From DASXTC01 sp036505635 (GTDB taxonomy: Bacteria > Acidobacteriota > Polarisedimenticolia > JACPZX01 > DASXTC01), in assembly GCA_036505635.1 (NCBI GenBank), contig DASXTC010000045.1, positions 1-64,000 on the forward strand: a stretch of DNA of 64,000 nucleotides. Direction: 5' to 3'. Under the pieces are notes generated by a model. The model had not been told where the DNA came from. It saw only the letters and a program-made list of their open reading frames with translations, and ran no database searches. Below, in pieces: positions 7,878 to 16,044 of the stretch (position 1 is its first letter; the number at the start of each line of letters is the position of its first letter). Both the position numbers and the translations under genes were made by a program.

Positions 7878-8939
7878 TCAGCCGGCGGCGCGGGAGCGCA
7901 GGCCCGAGACGACCCGGTTGGCCGTCTGGACAAGCTTGAAGGCTCCCGGCCGCAGAATTCTCTCGTGCGCGGGGACGAAGTCAACCTCGCGTCCCCCGAA
8001 GCCGCTCTTGAAGTAGTTGACCTTCTGCACGGCGGTGCGGCCGGTGGCGTCTCCCGCCCCGGCTCCGAAGCCACCCATATCGTACGAGGAGCACCCGCGC
8101 CGCCGGGCGTGCTGCATCGCCATGAAGTGAAGGAGGTGGGTCTTTGGCACACCGGGATGGCCCGCGCTGGACGCTCCGTAGCCGTACAGGGCGCGCCTGC
8201 CCAGCGTGAAGATGGCGATCGCCCCCAGCAGCTCGGAGCCGATCCAGGAGGAGAGGAAGAACCCGCGTTGCGGCCAGGCGCGGCAGTAGTCCCTCACCGC
8301 GCGGAAGAATCCGGCCGGACGGGGATGGGCCCCCTTGGTGGCCCTCATCGCGGCGTAGAGCTCCTCGAAAAGCGCGAGCCCATCGTCATCGAGGTCATCC
8401 CGGATGTCGATCTGGAGCTTGAGCGCCTTGCGCACGTCGTACCGCGTCTCCTTCCTGAAGGAGAGCAGGAGTGGATCCGGATCCCGGTCTATGTCGATCT
8501 CGAGGGTCCGCGCGCTCCAGGGCGGCTCGGTCATCCGGTCGAATCCGAGACGGGACAGGCCCGCCTGCACCTCCTCGCTGCCCGGGCCGCTCCAGAATGG
8601 ATCGATCCTGAGCGCCAGGGGTTTTTCGGGAGCCATGAGCCGTTCGAGCGCCGCCAGCCCCGCAAGGAGCGACTCCGGCGAGTCGGCCATCGGCCCGCGG
8701 AAGATGTCCGCCAGACAGTAGCCGAGCAGGGGAGTCCTGCGCACGCGGATGAGGGCGGACACCTTGATCTGGCCCCCCTCCTCTCCGGCGAAATGGATCC
8801 AGGAGCCCCCCGCATCGTCCGCCGGCACGCCACACCATGCCGGGTGCTGCGTGAAGTGGGCGTTGGGGGCCGACGGCACCAGTGCGTCGATCCCCGCCGC
8901 GAGAGCCGCCTCGGCGCGAGGCTCGATGCGCCAGTTCAC
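7878..8939 (-). CDS. FemAB/GNAT-fold peptidyl- or acyl-transferase
   Basis: 353 aa, GTG start immediately after the TGA of the deacetylase (TGAGTG). Two GNAT-like halves are visible. The second half has GSELLGAIAIFTLGRRALYGYGASS near residue 250 and ends with VNYFKSGFGGREV near 318, which matches the FemA/FemB/FemX signature of aminoacyl-tRNA-dependent or related acyltransferases (K-x-G-F-G-G). FemAB-like proteins in exopolysaccharide loci (often called XrtA-associated FemAB or CelD-like) are thought to modify polysaccharide or peptidoglycan precursors. Its partner genes here are a polysaccharide deacetylase and an acetyltransferase. Confidence 0.8.
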   Translation of the reverse strand: MNWRIEPRAEAALAAGIDALVPSAPNAHFTQHPAWCGVPADDAGGSWIHFAGEEGGQIKVSALIRVRRTPLLGYCLADIFRGPMADSPESLLAGLAALERLMAPEKPLALRIDPFWSGPGSEEVQAGLSRLGFDRMTEPPWSARTLEIDIDRDPDPLLLSFRKETRYDVRKALKLQIDIRDDLDDDGLALFEELYAAMRATKGAHPRPAGFFRAVRDYCRAWPQRGFFLSSWIGSELLGAIAIFTLGRRALYGYGASSAGHPGVPKTHLLHFMAMQHARRRGCSSYDMGGFGAGAGDATGRTAVQKVNYFKSGFGGREVDFVPAHERILRPGAFKLVQTANRVVSGLRSRAAG

Positions 8940-9917
8940 TCAACCCTGCCCGCGGAGAATCGCGTCGCCAAGGAAGGCGGGCACCCTCGCGAGGGGGATG
9001 GGAGTGGCCTGGTGGCGCGCCAGTATGTGCTCGAGGATTGCCTCGAGACGTCCGCAGAAGGCGTCGAGCTGCTCCTCGTCGACCACGAACGGGGTCGCCC
9101 CGGGCAGCGCCACGCTGGAGTGGAAGGTGAGGTTGAAGATCCTCATCCCGCGGGCGGCGATGGCGTCGGAAAGGCCCTTCATCTCGTCGAACGTGAACTT
9201 TTCCGGGCGCAGGGAGCGGAGCCCCATCCGTACGAGCCAGCGGCGCAGGCCGGGGGCGGGCCCCACCATCCGCACCATCCTCTCGATGGCGCGACCGTGT
9301 CCTCCCACCACAAGGCTGCTGGTGGGCACCTCCACCACACTGCTGCCGCCGGGACGGCACGCGTCGCTCGAGTTGAGGCGGTAGGGGGTGAGGGGCGCCT
9401 TGGCGAAGACGGGCCCTCCCTCGCTGGTGTCCCACCACAGAGGCGTCACGCTGGTGTCGACCTGGATGCCCAGCTCCTCGAGGACCGGCACGGTGGAATG
9501 GCCGAAGCCCCAGCGGCCCGCCCGATAGGAGACCGGCTTGATGCCGATCCCTTCCTCGATGGCGCGGCAGAGATGGTCCAGCTTCATCCGCTGGGTCTCC
9601 CGCGGCAGGTTGTGGGGATAGGTGTAGGTGTTCTGGGGAGTCCCATCCGCGCCGAAGGGCGGGTTGCACCAGGGGTGCAGGTGGGCGCCGATCTCGCTGG
9701 CCCCGCCCGCCGCGAACCCCGCGATGATCTCGCGCGCCCGGGGATCCGTGGCCACCGGATAGTCGACTAGATAGGTCGGCACGACGCCGAGCTTCGTGAA
9801 GATCCGGTGTATGCGGTCCAGACGCTCGACGTTGCGGCAGGTGTTCCCCATGGCCGGATACTCGGAGGACCAGCGTCCCTCCTCCTCCGTGTCGATGGTG
9901 ACTACCAGCGCCCGCAC
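8940..9917 (-). CDS. polysaccharide deacetylase-like protein (WalW type)
   Basis: 325 aa, ATG start. Opens with VVTIDTEEEG, the first motif of the NodB/WalW family with the metal-binding Asp, followed by GAHLHPW near residue 97 supplying the His residues and SYRAGRWGFG near 148 (family motif 3). Family 4 carbohydrate esterases remove N- or O-acetyl groups from glycans in a metal-dependent way. The usual H-x-x-x-H is replaced by H-L-H-P-W as in the WalW subgroup. First gene of a four-gene minus-strand unit with its own candidate promoter. Confidence 0.82.
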   Translation of the reverse strand: MRALVVTIDTEEEGRWSSEYPAMGNTCRNVERLDRIHRIFTKLGVVPTYLVDYPVATDPRAREIIAGFAAGGASEIGAHLHPWCNPPFGADGTPQNTYTYPHNLPRETQRMKLDHLCRAIEEGIGIKPVSYRAGRWGFGHSTVPVLEELGIQVDTSVTPLWWDTSEGGPVFAKAPLTPYRLNSSDACRPGGSSVVEVPTSSLVVGGHGRAIERMVRMVGPAPGLRRWLVRMGLRSLRPEKFTFDEMKGLSDAIAARGMRIFNLTFHSSVALPGATPFVVDEEQLDAFCGRLEAILEHILARHQATPIPLARVPAFLGDAILRGQG

Positions 9918-9976
9918 GTTTCTCCCCTGACCGGAACCATCCGCCGGCTCACGAGCCGCCGGGACGACAGGGCGTC

Positions 9977-10003
9977 ATTATATAGTGCCGCGCCGCGGGC
10001 CAA
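9977..10003 (-). promoter_or_regulatory. candidate promoter for the deacetylase unit
   Basis: On the reverse strand a perfect TATAAT (9982-9977) lies 15 bp from TTGGCC (10003-9998). It is about 60 bp upstream of the deacetylase ATG. The spacer is short, so this call rests mainly on the -10. Confidence 0.4.
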
Positions 10004-10083
10004 GCCGAACGTGCCGGAGGCCGCGGCCCCGACTCGGCCAGGGTGAGCCCGTCGCGACAGGGCTTCTCGTCAACGAGGGCCGG

Positions 10084-11190
10084 TCATCGAGCCGGCGCCG
10101 GGACGGGCCGGGAGGCCTCACCGGTTCGCGCGAGCATGGGCGCGAGAAGCCCCGCCAGGTCGCGCGAGGCCCTCCGGTATCCGCGCGCCGAGGGGTGGTG
10201 ATCCCACGGCATGTGGAAGAACTTGCGGCCTCGCGGATCGTGGCCGCGGTACGACGGCAGCAGGTCCAGGTACGCGATGCCGAGTGACCGGGCCATCGCG
10301 GAGAGATGCTGCTGAGCCTGATCCGTTGCGTCCTGGCTGACCTGCTCCCAGTAGGGGAAGACCATGAGGACGAGGGGAATCCTCCGCTGGTCCAGGATCC
10401 CTTTCATCTCCGCGAGAAACCCCCGGTACTCCTTGAACAGGTCCAGGGTCGTCTGGTCATAGTCGGGTCGAAGCAGATGCCGGATGTCGACTTCCTGGAT
10501 GGTGGGATCCGCGCCGGTGGAGCGACGCAGGTGGGCCTTCAGCACGAAGAGGGCGTTGTAGATGGCGCTCTGGCGCAACCGCGCCTTGATTGGCCCGAGC
10601 GGCCACGCGGAGTTCTCCAGCGAGGCGCGCTTGAGCATCTCGCGCGAGGAGACACGCCGCGTCAGATCGGCCAGGTCGTTGAGCACGAACCCCATGACCA
10701 CCACGTCGGGCTCGAGCTCGAGCCCGTGCTCTTTCAGGAAGCTCAGCTCGTCGACGATCGTGAACCCGCTGATGCCGGCGTTGACGGCCTCCACATCGCG
10801 TCCGGACAGCTTCTCCTCGAGCGCCACCTCGAGCTGGGCCGGCCAGGTCTCGGCGTCGTCCACGTAGGCGCCGAAGGTGTAGGAATCACCCAGGCAAAGG
10901 ACCCTCAGCACGCCCTGCCTCTTGACCAGGGGAAGGTCGCGGCCGCGAAACCCCAGGTTGTTCACCGAGACGCGGAAGGGGAGGCTGCGCTTGAACCGGT
11001 CCGTGAAGCTCTGGCCGGGAACCAGGGGCCCCGGGTTCACGCGCCAGAGCTCGGGGCTGGCATACTCGAGCGTGCGGGCCGGCACCACTTCGGTCACCCT
11101 CAGGACCATCTCGATCAGGAAGAGCAGAACGAGGGTCGAGACGACCGACAGCCCGATGTTCTTTAACAGGTCCGACCTCAGCTTTCTCAA
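10084..11190 (-). CDS. membrane-anchored SGNH/GDSL hydrolase-like protein
   Basis: 368 aa from a TTG at 11190 that follows GGAGGCGGAG; the frame is open further upstream but lacks a good ribosome site there. An N-terminal transmembrane helix (about residues 12-30) is followed by an SGNH domain: block I CLGDSYTFG near 105, an NAGISGF segment near 150, GFVLNDL supplying the block III Asn near 177, and HPSARGY near the C-terminus with the catalytic His. Proteins of this shape (AlgJ/AlgX- or DltD-like in layout) commonly acetylate or deacetylate surface polysaccharides. Acceptor unknown. Confidence 0.8.
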   Translation of the reverse strand: MRKLRSDLLKNIGLSVVSTLVLLFLIEMVLRVTEVVPARTLEYASPELWRVNPGPLVPGQSFTDRFKRSLPFRVSVNNLGFRGRDLPLVKRQGVLRVLCLGDSYTFGAYVDDAETWPAQLEVALEEKLSGRDVEAVNAGISGFTIVDELSFLKEHGLELEPDVVVMGFVLNDLADLTRRVSSREMLKRASLENSAWPLGPIKARLRQSAIYNALFVLKAHLRRSTGADPTIQEVDIRHLLRPDYDQTTLDLFKEYRGFLAEMKGILDQRRIPLVLMVFPYWEQVSQDATDQAQQHLSAMARSLGIAYLDLLPSYRGHDPRGRKFFHMPWDHHPSARGYRRASRDLAGLLAPMLARTGEASRPVPAPAR

Positions 11191-11278
11191 CTCCGCCTCC
11201 CGGGGCGCGGCCGCCGGCGCCGCGAGAGTATCGCAGATCACGCACGTCGCGGCCAACGGCCGGAGCGCGGCTGGGACG

Positions 11279-11306
11279 ATGACGCCCCCCGCCGCTGGCA
11301 TATATT
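11279..11306 (+). promoter_or_regulatory. candidate promoter for the TPR metallopeptidase
   Basis: ATGACG (11279-11284), 16-bp spacer and TATATT (11301-11306), 55 bp upstream of the ATG. The stretch around the -10 (CATATATTGCACTG) closely resembles that of the promoter at 32788-32815. Confidence 0.45.
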
Positions 11307-11360
11307 GCACTGCTCGTGCGATGAGGAACCCCCGGGTACGCCCCGAGGTTCTGCGGGAGG

Positions 11361-13538
11361 ATGATGAGCGCGCGATGGATGGGAAGGGCAACTCCGGCCT
11401 GCGTCATGCTGCTGGCCGCCCTGGCGTTGTCGGCGTGGCCCCGACAGGCCGAGGCCGGGGCCACCGGCGATGCCAGAGATCTCGCCATGGAGGCCAAGCG
11501 GCTGATGGACGGCGGCGACCTGCCGGCGTCGCTGTCGGCCTTCCGCTCCGCGCGAGAGGCCTTCGAATCAAGCGCGCCCCCCGACGTTGAGCTGGCCGGT
11601 TTCCTGGGGCTCCACCTGTACAACCTGGGTGTTCGGCTCAACAACGCCGGAGACCCGGACGGGGCGCTGGCCTGTTTCGTCGAGGCGCTCCGGGTCGGCC
11701 GTGTCGTGGGCGGGCGGCTCCGGGACCAGGGATTCAGGACGACACTCGCCGATGCGACATTGAAGGTGGCTTCTTTTCTCGTGGCGTCCGGCAGACCCGA
11801 TCCGGCGGTGGAAGCCTGCCAGCTCGTCTCGGAGGGTCCGTCCGGGGACGTCCGAGGTCTCATGGGGCTGGGAGCGGCCCACCTGGCGCGAGGGGACTAC
11901 GCCGGGGCCCTCGCCGCCTACAATCGCGCGGCGGTCGTGCAGCCCGACGCGCCCGAGGTGGCGGCAGGCAGAGGCCGGGCCGCGCTCCTGATGGCGAGTC
12001 GGGCAGAGGAAGGGGAGGCGCAAGCCCTGCTCGAAAAGGGCGCCGGCTGGCTGCGCAGGGCGCGCGAACTGGATCCGACCTCCGCCCAACGTGGGCGCGA
12101 GCTGGCCGATGCGCTCGTCCGGCTTGGGGCCGCGGCCGCCCGCGCGGGGGACATTGCGCAGGGGGCGGCGGCCGGCGCGGAGGCCGACGAGGAGTATCGC
12201 CGGGCCGTGGCGATCGAACCGACCTCTCCCTGGCCGAGGCTGGACCTGGCGAACCGGCTGCTGCGAGTCCGTCGCTACGAGGAGGCGGCCTCGCAGTTCG
12301 AGCGGGCCGCCACGGGGCTCGACGACCTGATCGCCGCTTCGCCGGCGGACGCCAACGCCGCCTCGTGGCGAACGGCGCGTGAGCTGAGCAGGGAGAATCG
12401 CGCGGTGGCCCTCTTCAACCTGGCTGTCGACGCGATCAACAGGGCCGACTTCTCCCGCGTGGAGTCCTTCCTGTCGGTCGCCTGCGCCACGGGGCCCTCC
12501 TGGGATGCGAGATGCCGCGAGCTTCGGGAAGCGGCGCGGGTGCGCGAGGAAACCTTCAGACAGGCGATCGGCGCGCACGAGGCCGCGCTCAAGGAGGACC
12601 CTCACCGCGCGGTCGATCTCCTCGCCCTCGGCGACCTGTACGCCGGAGTGGGAGACTACGATCGGGCGCTGGAGCGCTACCGGCGAGTCGAAAGGCTTGG
12701 GGCCCCGATCCCGGATCTGGCGGATCGGATCGCGGCGGTCATTGACCCGGGCGTCTTGACGGAGCGCCGCAAGAACGTCGATCTGGTCGGCGCGCGGGTG
12801 GAGGTACGGCATTTCGCGCCAACCCTGGACCCGAGCTTCGAGACCGCCCTCAAGGCGGCGTGGTTGCGAGTCACGAGCGCCATGGGGGAGAGCGCGCTTT
12901 CGGGGGAGCTGGCCGTCACCGTCTATCCCAACAGGAGGGCCTTCCGCCAGGGCGCCGGGTACAGGGTTGGCGCGATGGTGAAGGGCTACTACACCGCCGG
13001 ACACATCAGCGTATTCTCGGCCCCCTCCTATTCCGCGCTGGAATGGGTGGCTGTCCTCACCCATGAGCTGGGGCATCACGCCGTGGAGAAGATCTCGGGG
13101 GGCCGGGCGCCCTGGTGGCTGAGCGAGGGGACCGCACGCTACGTCGAGGGGGACTCCGCGGTGGTGGACCGTGCGCGGCTGCGCGTGCGACTCGAAGCCG
13201 GATTGCTTGGCCCGATCGCGCGGCTCGACGAGACGTTCGAGCGTTACTGGAACGACCCGGTGGCGATCCTCGACGCTCGTGACGAGGCGCTCCTGGCCGT
13301 GGAGGAGATGATCCGGAGAGGGGGAGGCTCGGTCCTCAGGGATACCCTCGCGCGGATCGCCGATCCCGCCGCGGAACCCGGGGCCGTCCTGAGACGTGTG
13401 GTCGGCGCCGATCTCGCTGAGATTGACTCGGGCTGGAGGGCCTCGCTGCTGGGAAAAAGTCCGCTCAGACCGAAAGCGCCGCCAGCCGGGCGGCCGCTTC
13501 CTGAAGGTCCCGGTCCTTCTTCGCGAAGCAGAACCTGA
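11361..13538 (+). CDS. exported TPR protein with gluzincin metallopeptidase domain
   Basis: 725 aa. A signal peptide covers about residues 10-33 (cleavage near AEAG). A long alpha-helical repeat region of TPR type spans about 35-450, and the C-terminal third carries a metallopeptidase MA-like domain with the zinc motif HELGH near residue 567 and a downstream glutamate motif WLSEGTARYVEGD, the expected third ligand. The combination is common in exported proteins of Acidobacteriota-type genomes, and the peptidase is probably periplasmic. A GGGAGG lies right before the first of two consecutive ATGs, so the second (11364) may be used. The 3' end overlaps the convergent aminotransferase by 74 bp. 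Confidence 0.85.
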   Translation: MMSARWMGRATPACVMLLAALALSAWPRQAEAGATGDARDLAMEAKRLMDGGDLPASLSAFRSAREAFESSAPPDVELAGFLGLHLYNLGVRLNNAGDPDGALACFVEALRVGRVVGGRLRDQGFRTTLADATLKVASFLVASGRPDPAVEACQLVSEGPSGDVRGLMGLGAAHLARGDYAGALAAYNRAAVVQPDAPEVAAGRGRAALLMASRAEEGEAQALLEKGAGWLRRARELDPTSAQRGRELADALVRLGAAAARAGDIAQGAAAGAEADEEYRRAVAIEPTSPWPRLDLANRLLRVRRYEEAASQFERAATGLDDLIAASPADANAASWRTARELSRENRAVALFNLAVDAINRADFSRVESFLSVACATGPSWDARCRELREAARVREETFRQAIGAHEAALKEDPHRAVDLLALGDLYAGVGDYDRALERYRRVERLGAPIPDLADRIAAVIDPGVLTERRKNVDLVGARVEVRHFAPTLDPSFETALKAAWLRVTSAMGESALSGELAVTVYPNRRAFRQGAGYRVGAMVKGYYTAGHISVFSAPSYSALEWVAVLTHELGHHAVEKISGGRAPWWLSEGTARYVEGDSAVVDRARLRVRLEAGLLGPIARLDETFERYWNDPVAILDARDEALLAVEEMIRRGGGSVLRDTLARIADPAAEPGAVLRRVVGADLAEIDSGWRASLLGKSPLRPKAPPAGRPLPEGPGPSSRSRT

Positions 13539-14637
13539 CCTGCCGGCGTCCATCGGCGGGGTCGGCGTGGAACGACGAGCCTGGCACCGAGGTGACCCCG
13601 GCGCGCTCGAGCAGGAAGGCTGAGGCCGCCCGATCCGACTCGCACTCGAGACGGGAGACATCGGCCAGCAGGTAATAGGCCCCCTGGGGTCGGATCGGAT
13701 CGAGACCGGCCGCGAGGCAGGCGCCCGTGAGGGTCTCGAGCTTGGCGGCGTAGGAGACCTTCAGATCATCATAGTAGGAGGGAGGGAGCCTGAACGCCTC
13801 CGCCACGCCGTGCTGGAGAGGTGTCGGGGCGCAGATGTAAAGAAGGTCGTTGATGACTCCGAACCGTGCGGACAGAGCCTTGCAAGCGACGGCGTAACCA
13901 AGACGCCATCCGGTCATGCTGTAGGTCTTGGAGAATCCCGACAGGGTCACCGTCCTGTCCTCCATGCCGGGCAGCGAGCCGAGGCTCAGGTGCCGCCGGC
14001 CGTCGAACAGAATGTACTCGTAGATTTCGTCGGTGACGGCGATCGCCCCCCACCTCTGACACAGTCCGGCGACGAGGTCCAGCTCCTCGCGCGAGTAGAC
14101 CTTCCCCGAGGGATTGGAGGGCGTGTTGACGACCACGATCCGCGTGCGGGGACCGAAGGCGCGCTCCAGCTCGTGAGGGTCGAAGCTCCAGCCGGGAGGA
14201 TGCATCCGGACGAACTTCACATCGGCGCCGCACAGCTTGAGGATGTTCAGGTGATAGGAGTAGAAGGGAGAGAAGATTACCGCCTCGTCCCCCTCCTCCA
14301 CCAGAGCCAGGCACGCGATCGCGAACCCGCCGGTCGAGCCGACCGTCACTATCACGTCGGTGTCCGGGTCGCAGCGGATGCCGTTGTAGTCCTTCATTTT
14401 GACGCCGATCAGGCGCCGTAGCTCGTCGATTCCCTCGAACTTGGAGTAGGTGCTCAGGTCCGCGCGGATGGCGGAGACGGCGGCGTCCTTGATACGGTCG
14501 GGGATCGGCTGGTCGCAGATCCCCTGGCCCAGGTTGATACCACCGACCTTCTCGCACTCGCGGGTCATGCGCCTGATGTCAGACTGCACGAGGTCCCTGA
14601 TCCGCCGCGTGAAGCGGGGAGTGAAGCCGGTCGTCAT
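13465..14637 (-). CDS. PLP-dependent class I/II aminotransferase
   Basis: 390 aa, full length for the aspartate aminotransferase superfamily (type I fold). Visible motifs are GINLGQGICDQP near residue 35, NTPSNPSGKV near 175 (substrate-carboxylate and PLP region), VTDEIYEYILFDG near 207 (PLP-binding Asp/Tyr) and LSGFSKTYSMTGWRLGY near 240 with the Schiff-base Lys. It resembles bacterial KAT/AspC-like amino-acid aminotransferases; the amino-acid specificity cannot be told. It is monocistronic and convergent with the upstream metallopeptidase. Confidence 0.93.
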   Translation of the reverse strand: MTTGFTPRFTRRIRDLVQSDIRRMTRECEKVGGINLGQGICDQPIPDRIKDAAVSAIRADLSTYSKFEGIDELRRLIGVKMKDYNGIRCDPDTDVIVTVGSTGGFAIACLALVEEGDEAVIFSPFYSYHLNILKLCGADVKFVRMHPPGWSFDPHELERAFGPRTRIVVVNTPSNPSGKVYSREELDLVAGLCQRWGAIAVTDEIYEYILFDGRRHLSLGSLPGMEDRTVTLSGFSKTYSMTGWRLGYAVACKALSARFGVINDLLYICAPTPLQHGVAEAFRLPPSYYDDLKVSYAAKLETLTGACLAAGLDPIRPQGAYYLLADVSRLECESDRAASAFLLERAGVTSVPGSSFHADPADGRRQVRFCFAKKDRDLQEAAARLAALSV

Positions 14638-14668
14638 GGAGCGACTATATCACGCGCCGCCGGCGCCG

Positions 14669-14696
14669 TTGACATGGGGAAAGAGCTGGTTATAAT
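14669..14696 (+). promoter_or_regulatory. sigma70 promoter, near-perfect
   Basis: TTGACA (14669-14674), 16-bp spacer and TATAAT (14691-14696): both hexamers match consensus exactly. It drives the outer-membrane protein gene with a 5' leader of about 65 nt. It is the strongest promoter by sequence in the window, suggesting abundant expression. Confidence 0.8.
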
Positions 14697-14769
14697 GCGA
14701 GCTTGCCCGACAGCGACAACCCGGCGCGGACGCTGGCGATCCGGCACCATCTCTACGAGGAGACCGTTG

Positions 14770-15525
14770 ATGAGGAAGGCGCCTCTCTTCCTGACGTTGA
14801 TTTTGACGCTTGCGTTCGCTTCCGCCGTCGAGGCGAAGAACCGGGACAAATCCTGGGAGTTCGGCGCTCTCGTGAACCACATTGATGGTGACTTCAACGC
14901 CAAGTCCAGTAATGGGATCGCCGGGGAGCTTCGGTTCGGGTACAACTTCTCCTCCAAGCTGATGGCGGAGCTGTGGCTCTCCGACGAGCAGACCGAGCAG
15001 GGCAACACGCCCGATTTCCAGTTGCTGGGCCTGCGATCGATCCGCGAGGATCCTTGCCCCAACGTGTTCGACGCCAACACGCCGACGTGCACGACGGCGA
15101 TCTTCCCTACCACCGCGGACTTCAACAAAAGTGTCGAGCTCAGGAGGGCCATTGTCACGGTAACCGGCAATTTCCTCACCGACAGAGATGGAAACACGAT
15201 CCCCTACATTTCGGCGGGGCTCGGGTTCATCCAGGAGACGCGCGAACCGTCCACCTTCGAGACTCCTTACAGAGTATCGGAGGACGATGACAACAACCCG
15301 AGCACACCCCGGGTCATCTCCGACCGCAACGCCAAAGGGGACGTGCTCGAGTCATTTGATTCCTCGGCCATTCTGGCGTTGTCGATCGGCGCGCGGACCT
15401 TCTTCAACGACAACTGGGGGGTCCGCTACGAGGTAGGCTACGCCCACCACAACAGCTTCGACAAGAACCAGGACGAGTACACCATGCGCGTGGGGATGAC
15501 CTGGATCGTGGGCGGGCAGAAATAA
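14770..15525 (+). CDS. outer-membrane beta-barrel protein (OmpA/OmpW-like size)
   Basis: 251 aa, ATG behind GAGGAG. Signal peptide of about 20 residues ending at VEA. The mature part alternates polar and hydrophobic residues in beta-strand fashion, with Gly/aromatic-rich strands and a final strand near YTMRVGMTWIVGG, typical of eight-stranded outer-membrane barrels. One loop contains two Cys (about residues 85-98), possibly a disulfide, and another is rich in Asp/Asn. The earlier in-frame ATG at 14674 lies inside the promoter and cannot be the start. Function unknown; probably an abundant porin-like or structural barrel. Confidence 0.82.
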   Translation: MRKAPLFLTLILTLAFASAVEAKNRDKSWEFGALVNHIDGDFNAKSSNGIAGELRFGYNFSSKLMAELWLSDEQTEQGNTPDFQLLGLRSIREDPCPNVFDANTPTCTTAIFPTTADFNKSVELRRAIVTVTGNFLTDRDGNTIPYISAGLGFIQETREPSTFETPYRVSEDDDNNPSTPRVISDRNAKGDVLESFDSSAILALSIGARTFFNDNWGVRYEVGYAHHNSFDKNQDEYTMRVGMTWIVGGQK

Positions 15526-15698
15526 CGTTATCCGCGCCCCGAAACCCTTGACAGCCTCCCCGCCACAGGCGTAGAGTGTCGCCACGCCACTTAGGAATAG
15601 AACCGGCTGCCCCTCCACCTGCCCGGAGAAGGCGGTTCTGGCCTGCTGGAATGTGGGCCCCTCGAGGGTTCTGCGGGAGTTTCATGTCGGGTTCGGCA

Positions 15699-15727
15699 TT
15701 GACGGACCCGGCGCCTCGGGGTATATA
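15699..15727 (+). promoter_or_regulatory. promoter of the exopolysaccharide operon
   Basis: TTGACG (15699-15704), 17-bp spacer and TATATA (15722-15727). It implies a 5' leader of about 310 nt before the TTG of the CapD-type gene. A second possible promoter, TTGACA (15548-15553) with TAGAGT (15572-15577) and an 18-bp spacer, lies 150 bp upstream. Confidence 0.6.
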
Positions 15728-15841
15728 ACCGGGAGCCACTGATACAGGGTCGGATCAAAGGTACCCCTGCCCCTTGCGGCCGGCTGTTCGTGTAACGCCG
15801 GGTCCAGGAAGCGATGCAGGTGTCCCTCCGACCCCATCTCT

Positions 15842-16012
15842 CGTGGATCCGGACTAACCATAACCACGGAGGCAGCTCCCTGGAAGAGAGGGGGCTGCCA
15901 GCGTAACAGGGTGCCGGCGGTGAGGTCCGTATCCAATGGGCCAGTGATACGGAACTCGCGGCCAGGTGGCGGGTTCCCCGCCTTCTGGCCACCGCCGACC
16001 AGCCCGGTTGGT
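15842..16012 (+). promoter_or_regulatory. multi-hairpin 5' leader of the exopolysaccharide operon
   Basis: This lies in a 519-bp stretch without a convincing gene (15526-16044). Five stems can be drawn: CGTGG/CCACG (15842-15846 with 15864-15868); an 11-bp stem with one wobble (15871-15881 with 15889-15899, loop GGAAGAG); a 12-bp stem with one mismatch (15922-15933 with 15946-15957); a 6+6-bp stem with a small internal loop (15960-15973 with 15977-15990); and a weak 4-bp one (15998-16012). No U-tract follows, so it is not a simple terminator. No known riboswitch consensus matched by eye. It may be a regulatory leader, possibly a target of the NusG paralogue encoded in the operon (inference). 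Confidence 0.45.
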
Positions 16013-16044
16013 AAAACGTAAGAAATGTTCGTCGCGAGGATGCT

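Noticed and set aside
7860..9770. A 636-codon plus-strand frame opposite the FemAB-like and deacetylase genes
   Set aside because: No start context and no recognisable domain; the minus-strand genes have family motifs and coupled starts.
15699..16044. Assignment of the leader to a known riboswitch (c-di-GMP or cobalamin)
   Set aside because: Short pieces such as GCCACTG occur, but the conserved cores of these classes are not present in the right order.
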